Assembly: GCA_015489295.1 (NCBI GenBank)
Contig: WGAB01000158.1
Location: forward strand, 1-9,713
Direction: 5' to 3'
Source: Caldifarciminota bacterium
Lineage (GTDB): Bacteria > WOR-3 > Hydrothermia > WGAB01
Length of the DNA stretch: 9,713 nucleotides
Part shown: one piece after another, positions 1 to 7,164 of the stretch
Position numbering within the stretch: position 1 is the first letter of the stretch
How the letters are laid out: every line of letters starts with the position of its first letter
Program-made: the position numbers and the translations under genes
Notes under the pieces: model-generated
What the model was told of the DNA's origin: nothing
What the model saw: only the letters and a program-made list of their open reading frames with translations
Databases searched by the model: none

Positions 1-18
1 GATGTGTATAAGAGACAG
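1..18. other. Nextera transposase mosaic-end adapter remnant
   Basis: The first 18 bases, GATGTGTATAAGAGACAG, are 18 of the 19 bases of the Tn5 mosaic end used in Nextera libraries. Genomic sequence therefore begins at base 19. Read on the minus strand, the adapter happens to stay in frame with the protease and adds six spurious residues (LSLIHI) to its open end. Confidence 0.97.
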
Positions 19-567
19 GGCATATACGGAGGCGTGCGAGTTGGAGGGCAGCAGGATCTCGGGCAGACCGTCGTGGTCCAGGTCGGCCACGGCCGGGGTA
101 CCGGTGTCCCAGTTGTCGGCGCCGGTGGTGAACACCTCGGGGGAGGAACCCTGGAACGGGGTGCCGTCGGCCCGCCAGATCAGGAGCCGGCCCTGGAGCG
201 TGTGCAGCAGGATCTCCAGGTTGCCGTCGCCGTCCAGATCGGCCAGAACAGGCGAGGCGTAGGCGCCGGCGGTGCCGTCGGTATTGCCCCCGGGGTAGCT
301 CTGGGGCCAGCCGGCCTTGGGGGTGCCGTCGGCCTGGAACACATACACCCGGTTCTCGGCGGAGCGCGGGGCTACCACCACCTCGGGCAGGCCGTCCTGG
401 TCCAGATCGGCCACGGCCGGAGCGTTCCAGATTTCCGGCTCGGCCTCCACGGGCCAGCCGGCCACCGGGGTGCCGTCGGCATGGTACGCGTATATCCGGC
501 CCAGGAGGTCGCCGAACACGATTTCCAGGCCGGGATACGCGGGATCTAAGTCGGCTGCCACCGGATG
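19..567 (-). repeat. Tandem FG-GAP/VCBS propeller repeats inside the protease gene
   Basis: Four consecutive units can be read in the protein: residues 865-912 (bases 424-567), 913-968 (256-423), 969-1021 (97-255) and 1022-1047 (19-96, cut off). Each opens with a calcium-type loop such as PAVADLDQDGLPE or SPVLADLDGDGNLE. The complete units then carry an ADGTP turn, followed by GWP in the first two. The units are 48-56 residues long, as in blades of an integrin-like beta-propeller. Two units share a 39-base stretch with 36 identities (58-96 against 382-420), so the repetition is visible in DNA as well as protein. Confidence 0.88.
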
Positions 568-3159
568 ATTGGATTCCTGGCTGATGCCGGAGGCCGCCGG
601 AAAGCCGGGGTGGAGCCGGGGCAGGGACACCCACAGGGTTTCCGAAGGTGCCGAAAGGTTCCCGAAGGAATCCACGGCCTCCACAAAATAGGCGTAGGGG
701 CCCATGTGGGAGAGGGGGGCGTCGGCGAAACGGCTCAGGGCCAGCGGCACCGGCGTCAGCAGGCGGAAGGTTGTTTCACCGGGGGCCTTGCGGAACACGC
801 GGTAGCGGGTGCCCGGGCGGGCGTCCCACGAGAGGTCCAGGGTCTGGATCTCCCGGAGGGCCCGTAGGTTTGCAGGGGCGGCTGGCGTCGTGGGGCTCCA
901 GAGCCGGCTCAGGATCTGCCGCAGCCCCTGGTATACCGTGAGTTGGAACACCGGGGGATCTTCGGGATTGGCCAGGTACCGGAGGGCCAGGGCGGTGTCG
1001 TGGGGCTGGCTGTCGGCCGGCAGTACTGGCACCACGACTACGGAATCCAGCACGGTGCCGGCACCCTGAACCAGTTGGAATACCAGTTGGAGTTCTTCGG
1101 CGTCGTCGGTGCCGATGTTCACGAGGTGGGGATGCAGGTTCAGGGTGACGCCGGCCCATTCCCGGGAAAAGTGGGACAGAACAACGGCTGGAGCCCGGAG
1201 CGTGATCCGGAGGGTTTCCTGCCAGGTGCGGGTGCCGCTGACCGGGCTGTGCGGGGAGGTTTGCCAGCGCAGGGTAACAGTCAGGCGGGCATAGGGTTGC
1301 GGAGGATCCGCTGCAATCCACAGGGCTGCGCCGGGAGCCAGTTCGGCCTCCTTGCCCGGCGGCAGGCGGTCCAGGGTTTGTGGGGCGTGGAGCATCCGGA
1401 GCCAGGGGTCCTCCGGGATCCAGGTGGCCTGTAGCGCATAGGCGGTGTCGCGGCCGAAGTTGCGCACCACGGGCACCAGCCGGAACACCTCACCGGCATC
1501 CACCTGGCCGTCGTCGTCGCCCTGGATTTCTGTCAGGCGGTATCCCACCAGGCGCAGGTCCTGGTGTGCAGGCATCACCGTTATGGGCTTTCGGAAGGGT
1601 AGGTAATCCCCGTGGCGCAGGGCCACCCACAGGGTACCGGGGCTCTGGGGCGACACCTGGAGGGTGGCCCGGCCCGCTGGGTCTGTAGAGGCCACGGCGT
1701 AGGTTTCTGCAGCCTTATAGGCGGCCACCGTAACCCCGGGCACGGGTTCGCCTGTGGCCGAATCGCGCACCGTGAGCCGAAGCGAGTGGACCCCTGGGGA
1801 AAGGACAGCCGGTTGCATTTCCACCCGAAACCGGCGCGGCGATTGCTGCCAGAAGAGCAGGGCCGGATCCCCCAGCAGGGTTTTGCTGAGGTACAGGTAC
1901 CGGATCACGCTGTCCTGGTCCACCAGGGGCAGGGCGCCCACGAGGGATAGGGCGGCCGTGCCGAAGGTCATCTGGGGTATCCGGTACAGCACCCGGGCCA
2001 GCAGGGTGTCAAACACCAGTTCACTGGCCGGTACATCAAACCGGGTGACGCCGATGATGCCCACCACGCCGGCCCGGGGCACCAGGAGCAGGCGCATCAA
2101 CACGCCGAAGCGGTCCCAGGCGCCGGCATCACACACCACGGCCTTCATAAAGGGCGGGTGGTCCTTGTTGGGCAGCCGGGTTTCTATCACCTGGGCGTTT
2201 ATAGGGACGGCCGGGTCGTAGTTGGCATATAGGTTGTTGTAGTTGCCGTGGCCGTTGAGGTAAAAGAACCCCACGCCGCCCCCCAGGGCTCCGAGCACAT
2301 CCTCCAGGCTGTTGTCGTGATCCTCGGTTTCGTAGAGTTTCAGAAGGGTGCGGTCGGCGGGGAGGTGCTGGGCCACAAATTCGCAGTACAGGGGGCCGTG
2401 GTTCAGGCCGATGAGGGTGCCCAGGAGCAGGATGCGCTGGGGGTCTTCTACAAAGGTGCCGGAGGAATCGCCCCCAGGCACTTCCCGGTATCGGATGGCC
2501 TTGCGAACATAGTTCCAGGCTTCCTCCGGAAACAGGGCCGGCACCCGGCCCACCAGCAGTTCGGGCACGAGGTCCAGGCTGTCTTCGGGTTCGCCGAACA
2601 CGGCGTCGCCGTCGGCGTTCCAGGAGCCGTCCAGGCAGGCGTAATAGAGGTCGGCCGGCACCCAGTTTTCGGTGGAATCGTGGGAAAAGCGGACATGGAC
2701 ATACCGGGGAGGCACTTCGTTGGCTCCGCCGCCCAGCAGCACATAGCGGGTGCCCCACTGGCGCCAGGCCTCCTGCAGAAAGCGGCGGATCCGTTCCGGG
2801 GGGTCGCTGCCCGTGTAGTGGGTGTAGATCCAGGAGGTGGTGCGGACCACGGCGGGCAGGCCGTTCCGGGTGTGCCAGGCGGCCAGGGAGTCAAAGGGTT
2901 CTCGCAGGGCGTCGGTGGTGACGATCACGAGGGGGACGGGCCCGGTTTGCGGGTCCGGAAGATCCTGCGGGCCCGGGGGTACATAGTGCCGGGCTTCGGG
3001 GCGGCGGGCCAGGGGTGCCGGCGGTGCGCCCAAAACCTGGCGATAAACAGCCTGAATCGGAGCCTCCACGCCGGGCCAGGTAGGGGGAACTGCGGGGTCT
3101 GGTGCCGAACCGGCCCAGCCCCCTCCGGCCAGCAACCACAGGGCCCATAGGGTCGTCAT
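19..3159 (-). CDS. Secreted gingipain-type (peptidase C25) cysteine protease with FG-GAP/VCBS repeats, 3'-partial
   Basis: The minus-strand frame from ATG at 3159 is open for 1047 codons to the left edge, so the C-terminus is missing. Residues 1-20 are a short hydrophobic signal-like stretch (MTTLWALWLLAGGG) without the usual N-terminal positive charge. Residues about 75-430 form the C25 protease domain. The expected catalytic histidine is H304 in YLNGHGNYNN and the expected cysteine is C343 in AVVCDAGAW, 39 residues apart, close to the 33 in gingipain R. Next come a carboxypeptidase-regulatory-like beta domain (about 457-527), CARDB-like segments (about 540-755; note GDDDGQVDAGE), a fibronectin-III-like domain (about 755-847) and at least three and a half FG-GAP/VCBS repeats (865-1047). 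Gingipain relatives are usually exported, often by type IX secretion with a C-terminal sorting domain; that part is lost here, so the route is unknown. An in-frame TGA 18 bases upstream fixes the start. The gene follows the glycosyltransferase by 15 bp. Family call is strong; substrate unknown. Confidence 0.93.
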
Positions 3160-3170
3160 AGATGTTTCAC

Positions 3171-3176
3171 CACCTC
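3171..3176 (-). promoter_or_regulatory. Ribosome-binding site of the protease, overlapping the upstream stop codon
   Basis: Minus-strand GAGGTG lies 11 bases before the ATG at 3159. It overlaps the TGA stop (3177-3175) of the glycosyltransferase. This supports the ATG at 3159 and suggests that ribosomes finishing the first gene start the second. Confidence 0.7.
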
Positions 3177-4374
3177 ACAGGGTACGGGGCGGGGGATGGC
3201 CAATCAAGTCGGCAACCCAGGCCACATACTCGCGTTTTTGCCGGTCCCAGGAGTGGGTTTCCAGAAACCGCCGGGCGTTCCGGGCCAGAGTCTGGGCCAG
3301 GTTGGGGGTTTGGGCCAGGCGCAGGGCCGCCCGGGCGAACTTCTCGGGGGTCACCGGAGGTTCCACAAAGAGCACCATGTCGTCCTTGAAGTAGTGCTGG
3401 ATGGCCCGGGTTCGGGTGGCGATCACCGGCAACCCCAGGGCCACGTATTCCATGAGTTTGACCGGCAGGATGATCTCGTTGAACACATCGGGCTTCAGGG
3501 GCACGATGCCAGCATTGGCCTGGCACAGTTTCGGGGGCAATTCGGCCATGGGGTGGATGCCGCGGTGGAACACCACCTGGTCTTCCAGGTGGTGTTGCCG
3601 CACGAATTCCTGGACGAAGTCGGCGGCATCGCCTTCGCCGTACAGCACCAACTGGATCCGGGGATCCTCCCGGCGCAGGATCTCCATGGCGCGCACGATC
3701 TGATCCAGGCCCAGCCGGTACATGATGGATCCGTGGTACACCAGGCGGAACCGGCCGTCGTCCCGGCCGATGCGGGGGCAGGGGCGGAACACCTCGGGAT
3801 CGGGCAGGTTCATGTACACGAAGAACTTGTGGGCGGGCAATCCGTGGGCGACCAGGGCGTCGCGATGGGGCTCGGAAACCGCCAGCAGGCGATGGGCCAG
3901 GGCCGCGGAACCCCGTTCCACGAGTTTCAGAAGTCGGATCATAGGGGAGTTTTCCGCCCATCCCTTGCGGGACATGAACATTTCCGGGGTGAGGTCGTGG
4001 AAGTCCAGCACGGTTTTGGCGCCCATGAGGCGGGCGGGCAACGCGGCCAAAATCAGGAAGTCCGGCAGGGTGCTCACCTGGATCAGGTGGTACCGGCGTT
4101 TTCGGTGCAGCCGGGTGGCGGCCACCAGGGCCCGCCGGGTGAAATCCAGGTACGCGCCCATGTACTTCCAGAGGTTGCCCCGGGCCTTTTCCCGGGCCGT
4201 GAGCCGGTAAATGCGTACGCCGCGATACTCATCCACCGCAGGCTCGTCGCCTTTGCGCAGGCACAGGACATCCACCGCAAACCCGGCGTCCACCAGGTTG
4301 TGGGCTTCGTTCTGCACGCGGTTCTCGGCATAGGGGTAGTACTCGTACACGATCATCAACACCCGGGGTGCCAT
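3175..4374 (-). CDS. GT4-family glycosyltransferase
   Basis: This 399-residue protein has the length and two-lobed layout of a GT-B glycosyltransferase of family GT4, which transfers sugar from a nucleotide-sugar donor at the cytoplasmic face of the membrane. The N-terminal lobe starts VLMIVYEYYPYAENRVQNEA and contains TVLDFHDLTPEMF. The C-terminal donor lobe starts near residue 205 (FRLVYHGSIMYRLGLDQIV). The donor-binding segment is NEIILPVKLMEYVALGLPVI, with K306 and E309 as likely nucleotide-sugar contacts. The classic EX7E spacing is shifted: the nearest upstream Glu is E300, nine residues before E309 rather than eight. ATG 4374 is preceded by GGAGAGG six bases upstream. It is the first gene of a unit with the C25 protease, so modifying an exported product or building envelope polysaccharide is possible, but this is inference. 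Donor and acceptor cannot be read from the sequence. Confidence 0.9.
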   Translation of the reverse strand: MAPRVLMIVYEYYPYAENRVQNEAHNLVDAGFAVDVLCLRKGDEPAVDEYRGVRIYRLTAREKARGNLWKYMGAYLDFTRRALVAATRLHRKRRYHLIQVSTLPDFLILAALPARLMGAKTVLDFHDLTPEMFMSRKGWAENSPMIRLLKLVERGSAALAHRLLAVSEPHRDALVAHGLPAHKFFVYMNLPDPEVFRPCPRIGRDDGRFRLVYHGSIMYRLGLDQIVRAMEILRREDPRIQLVLYGEGDAADFVQEFVRQHHLEDQVVFHRGIHPMAELPPKLCQANAGIVPLKPDVFNEIILPVKLMEYVALGLPVIATRTRAIQHYFKDDMVLFVEPPVTPEKFARAALRLAQTPNLAQTLARNARRFLETHSWDRQKREYVAWVADLIGHPPPRTL

Positions 4375-4380
4375 GGGAAA

Positions 4381-4387
4381 CCTCTCC
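4381..4387 (-). promoter_or_regulatory. Ribosome-binding site of the glycosyltransferase
   Basis: Minus-strand GGAGAGG ends six bases before the ATG at 4374, which is good spacing and supports that start. Confidence 0.7.
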
Positions 4388-4399
4388 GAATCGGGCGGA

Positions 4400-4425
4400 A
4401 TTATACGCCGTGGTGCGTTTATACT
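4400..4425. promoter_or_regulatory. Divergent promoter region between glycosyltransferase and prenyltransferase
   Basis: On the minus strand a perfect -10 hexamer TATAAT occupies 4405-4400, 25 bases before the glycosyltransferase ATG, which leaves room for a short leader holding its ribosome-binding site. No good -35 box sits at 17 bp (the hexamer is GGTAGT). On the plus strand TATACT at 4420-4425 is a candidate -10 for the prenyltransferase, eight bases before a GTG at 4434, again without a clear -35. The two candidate promoters would point away from each other within about 25 bp, so they may be used alternately or controlled together. Confidence 0.45.
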
Positions 4426-4433
4426 ACCAGGCC

Positions 4434-5441
4434 GTGGAAACCATTCGCCGCTGGATCCATGCGTATCGGACCTGCAATCCGCCGGAGGAGGACGGGAACC
4501 TGGACCCCGTCACCCGGTTTCTGGTGATCACCCGGGTGTGCGTGATTTCCATGACCCTGACCTCGGCCCTGATCGGGGCTCTGCTGGCCCTGCGGGTCGG
4601 CACCTTCGCCTGGGGTCCGTTCCTGCTGGTGCTGGTGGGATTGGTGCTGGCTCATCTCTCCAATAACCTGATCAACGACTGGCTGGACTATCGGTACGGC
4701 ATGGATGCGCCCGATTATCCCCGGGCCCAGTATGCGCCGCATCCGATCCTGGCAGGTTGGATCTCCGAGCGGGGCCTGGTGGGCCTGATCCTGCTGTTCA
4801 ACTTGATAGATCTCGGGATTCTGGTGGTGCTCACCCGGCTTCGGGGCTGGCCGGTGCTCGCCTTCGGCCTGGCCGGGTTTTTCCTGAGCGTGTTCTATGT
4901 GGCGCCGCCGCTCCGGTTCAAGTACCGGGGCCTCGGGGAGCTCTCGGTGTTCCTGGTATGGGGGCCGCTGATGGTCGGGGGCACCTACTATGTGCTTGCC
5001 GGCAACCTGCGGCCGGAGGTGGGCTGGGCGGCGGCCGCCTACGGCCTTCTGGTGACCACGGTTTTGATGGGCAAACACCTGGACAAGTACGAAGAGGACC
5101 GGCCCCGGGGCATCCGGACCTTGCCGGTGCTCCTGGGCCGGTCCCGGGCGTTACGCCTTCAGTTGGGATTGTTCGCTTTGTACTTCGCAGTGATGGCCGC
5201 GATGCTTTTCACGCGAGCGCTCGTTTGGCCGGCGGTGCTCTCGCTGCTGGCCCTGCCGCGGCTTCGGACGGTGGTAAGGATCCACCGTGAGCCCAGGCCC
5301 CAGGAACCCCCGAAGGATTGGCCCGTGTGGCCCCTCTGGTATGTGGGCTGGGCCTTCTGGTTCACCAAGCGAGCCGGGGCCCTCCTCCTTCTGGGGCTCC
5401 TGCTGGAGTGGGCCTGGCCCTTATGGGGCAGGGGGATTTAG
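4434..5441 (+). CDS. UbiA-superfamily prenyltransferase, MenA-like
   Basis: An integral membrane protein of about 335 residues with roughly eight hydrophobic segments. Family enzymes attach a polyprenyl chain from a diphosphate donor to an aromatic or other acceptor, using magnesium held by two aspartate motifs. Both motifs are visible: NDWLDYRYGMD at residues 81-91 and DKYEED at 217-222, the latter followed by RPRGIRTLPVLLG. Spacing and flanks resemble MenA, the 1,4-dihydroxy-2-naphthoate prenyltransferase of menaquinone synthesis, more than UbiA proper, but no quinone gene is nearby and the substrate stays open. The start is uncertain: the frame is open from GTG 4368, with further GTGs at 4410, 4413 and 4434 and no ATG until 4551, which would cut the first membrane segment. 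None has a clear ribosome-binding site. I chose 4434 because it follows the plus-strand -10 candidate and does not overlap the divergent gene. The stop overlaps the converging TPR gene by 4 bp. Confidence 0.86.
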   Translation: METIRRWIHAYRTCNPPEEDGNLDPVTRFLVITRVCVISMTLTSALIGALLALRVGTFAWGPFLLVLVGLVLAHLSNNLINDWLDYRYGMDAPDYPRAQYAPHPILAGWISERGLVGLILLFNLIDLGILVVLTRLRGWPVLAFGLAGFFLSVFYVAPPLRFKYRGLGELSVFLVWGPLMVGGTYYVLAGNLRPEVGWAAAAYGLLVTTVLMGKHLDKYEEDRPRGIRTLPVLLGRSRALRLQLGLFALYFAVMAAMLFTRALVWPAVLSLLALPRLRTVVRIHREPRPQEPPKDWPVWPLWYVGWAFWFTKRAGALLLLGLLLEWAWPLWGRGI

Positions 5442-6493
5442 TCGCCCTTGAGGGCCTGAGCGCGGGCCTCGTTTCCGATTTTCTGGTACGCCTCCACGGC
5501 CTGGAGTTTGTAGGAAACCTTCCCGGTCCAGTGGTACAGGGTTTCGGCGATGGTCGCCTCCTTGGCCTGGAGGGCGTATTCCACAGCCTTCTGTAGAGCT
5601 TCCTGGGCCAGTTTCAGTGCTTCCTCTTTCTTCTCCCGCTGCCACAGGATCTTGGCGCGGATCAGGAGAATTTCTATCAGATCGGCGTGGTGTTCATGAC
5701 TTCGGTAAAAGGCCTCGGCCTCGGTGAGCAGTTCCTCCGCCTGATCCAGATTTTTGCCAGATTCCGCCAGCGTGTGGGCCAGGTTCATGCGGGCATCAGC
5801 CAGGAAGTCTTGTAGTCCGTGGGTTTCAGCGAGTTTCAGGGCCTTTTGCAGGATCTCCTGAGACTTCTCCAGTTCCCCTTTCAGCCGATAGAGTTCCCCC
5901 AAGTTCACGAAGACAATCGTCAAACCACGGTCACGGTTTCTCTTCGCGGTTACATTTTGGAGGACTCGTCGGGCCTCTTCAAAGGAGGCTTCCGCTTGCT
6001 CAAACTTTCCCAAAAGTATGGATATACCCGCAAGGGAAATAAAGGCGTAGGCCAAGGATTCTGGTCGTTTGAGCTCGGATTCTTTCACCTCCTTGATAAC
6101 CTGTGACAGCATTTCGTATGCTTTCTTGATTTCCTGACGATGTACACTTACACCAGCATTAACGGTTGCCAGATTTATTCGTTCTTCCTCAGTTAAGCTC
6201 TGTTTTTCGGCCCAGTTCAGGATGTTCTCAGCCCGTTCCCAGTTTGCAGTTAAGGTGGCCAATCGGGCGATTATTAGAGCCGCATGGACCGCACGGGGGG
6301 CTTTTGGATCCGTTTCAATGCAGCGTTCCAGAGCCGTAGCGGCTTCCTCGTAGAGACCCGCACTCCGTAAGGCCACACCTAATTGGTACCATACCTTGCC
6401 GGGTTCCCCCTGACCCCCGATTTCTGCCAGGGCTTTACTGAGGTTCCCCAGGATATCAGAGCCGTTGAAAGATAAGGACGAAAGCAACAACAC
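5438..6493 (-). CDS. TPR-repeat protein (downstream gene of the cassette)
   Basis: A 351-residue, almost entirely helical protein made of tetratricopeptide repeats. Readable repeats include KVWYQLGVALRSAGLYEEA (about 33-52), AYAFISLAGISILLGKFEQA (about 145-165), VFVNLGELYRLKGELEKS (about 191-209), ARMNLAHTLAESGKNLDQA and LIRAKILWQREKKEEALKLA. No catalytic domain, DNA-binding domain or membrane segment is seen, so a scaffold or partner-binding role is inferred. The frame opens at GTG 6493, limited by a TAA four codons upstream, with no ribosome-binding site; the gene lies 20 bp after the lipoprotein stop. The N-terminus looks abrupt for this family, so loss of an N-terminal part is possible. 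The upstream half (about 5850-6510) is clearly AT-richer than neighbouring genes. Its NRDR...LGELYR segment resembles the NRDR...LYELYR segment of the other TPR protein here, which may mean common ancestry or just TPR convergence. Confidence 0.83.
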   Translation of the reverse strand: MLLLSSLSFNGSDILGNLSKALAEIGGQGEPGKVWYQLGVALRSAGLYEEAATALERCIETDPKAPRAVHAALIIARLATLTANWERAENILNWAEKQSLTEEERINLATVNAGVSVHRQEIKKAYEMLSQVIKEVKESELKRPESLAYAFISLAGISILLGKFEQAEASFEEARRVLQNVTAKRNRDRGLTIVFVNLGELYRLKGELEKSQEILQKALKLAETHGLQDFLADARMNLAHTLAESGKNLDQAEELLTEAEAFYRSHEHHADLIEILLIRAKILWQREKKEEALKLAQEALQKAVEYALQAKEATIAETLYHWTGKVSYKLQAVEAYQKIGNEARAQALKGD

Positions 6494-6513
6494 GGTTAAC
6501 GATTAATTATTGT

Positions 6514-7065
6514 TTATTCCTCAGGGGGCTCTTCCGGAATTTCGCCCACGATCACCTTGTTCAATTCAATGTAGTCACCATCCGCCTCAATGTAGGTGTC
6601 GGTGATGGTGACATTGCCGTCCACCTCCTCCCAGGCCTGCACCACATCGTTCCACACGGCCATGGTGGCGCTGTCAGAGCTGAAGGGGCTCCGGTTGATG
6701 TACACATGCATGTGGTACTCGTCATAGAGCTCCGTGCCCGCGGGATCCAGATACACCTCCACCTGCGTGGGATCGGGCACCGTCATGGTCACCGTCATGT
6801 TCTGGGGAAGGGTGTTGGGATAGATGGTGAGCGTGTACTCAAAATGCACACCCTCTTCGTTGAAGTCCAGGGTAAAGGTCCCGCCCTCACTGGCCCGCAC
6901 GAACCAGGAATCGCTGTGGGACTCCAGCACCGTAGAGCTCTTCAAAACCTTCACCGGCTTCAGGTGCTTAAAGTACCTCTTGGTTTGCACCCATTCCTTC
7001 TGGCTCTGGCACCCGGCCAGCAGAGCCAGGCTCAACACGCCCAACACAACAGTCCAACGCCTCAT
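6514..7065 (-). CDS. Secreted lipoprotein with ZU5-like beta domain, function unknown
   Basis: A 183-residue protein starting at ATG 7065, chosen because AAGGAGGT lies five bases upstream and the signal peptide then begins with MRRW. The peptide is classical: two arginines, the hydrophobic stretch VVLGVLSLALLA and the lipobox LLAGC, so Cys19 should be lipidated after cleavage by signal peptidase II. The mature part is beta-rich. From about residue 60 (GGTFTLDFNEEG, NTLPQNMTVTMTVPDP, EVYLDPAGTEL, WNDVVQAWEEVDGNVTI) it resembles ZU5-like domains of bacterial surface proteins, where a glycine/proline-rich strand pattern precedes a statement such as 'v..dP.Gt.l'. The tail is acidic (EIPEEPPEE). 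The family match is tentative and no function can be assigned. It sits between two TPR genes on the same strand, 99 bp after the first and 20 bp before the second. Confidence 0.85.
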   Translation of the reverse strand: MRRWTVVLGVLSLALLAGCQSQKEWVQTKRYFKHLKPVKVLKSSTVLESHSDSWFVRASEGGTFTLDFNEEGVHFEYTLTIYPNTLPQNMTVTMTVPDPTQVEVYLDPAGTELYDEYHMHVYINRSPFSSDSATMAVWNDVVQAWEEVDGNVTITDTYIEADGDYIELNKVIVGEIPEEPPEE

Positions 7066-7164
7066 GGCGCACCTCCTTTTGGTATGAACTTCAGCCCATC
7101 TCCTTATGCCAGGAAATACCTGCGATATGTACAAATAGATCCCACCACCCTAACCCCTGTAGGG
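7066..7164 (-). promoter_or_regulatory. Lipoprotein leader with strong ribosome-binding site
   Basis: Bases 7078-7071 read AAGGAGGT on the minus strand, five bases from the ATG and near-perfect. The remaining 86 bases up to the TPR stop contain no convincing promoter (only weak matches such as TTGTAC and CATATC at poor spacing) and no terminator. Read-through from the TPR gene is therefore likely. Confidence 0.6.

Noticed and set aside
4..549. Plus-strand frame with GHGRG-like repetitive translation over the left edge
   Set aside because: The minus-strand FG-GAP repeats explain the repetition; the plus-strand frame begins inside the adapter.
19..567. Possible CRISPR-like or satellite repeat
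   Set aside because: Repeat spacing of about 150-170 bases and in-frame conserved residues show protein propeller repeats, not a short-repeat array.
3196..4527. Long plus-strand open frame antisense to the glycosyltransferase (443 codons)
   Set aside because: It mirrors the GT4 gene, has a low-complexity H/G/V/Q-rich translation without any domain, and arises because high GC removes stop codons.
7066..7134. Upstream start for the lipoprotein (23 extra residues)
   Set aside because: The extension would bury the signal peptide; ATG 7065 has an excellent ribosome-binding site and gives a classical lipobox position.
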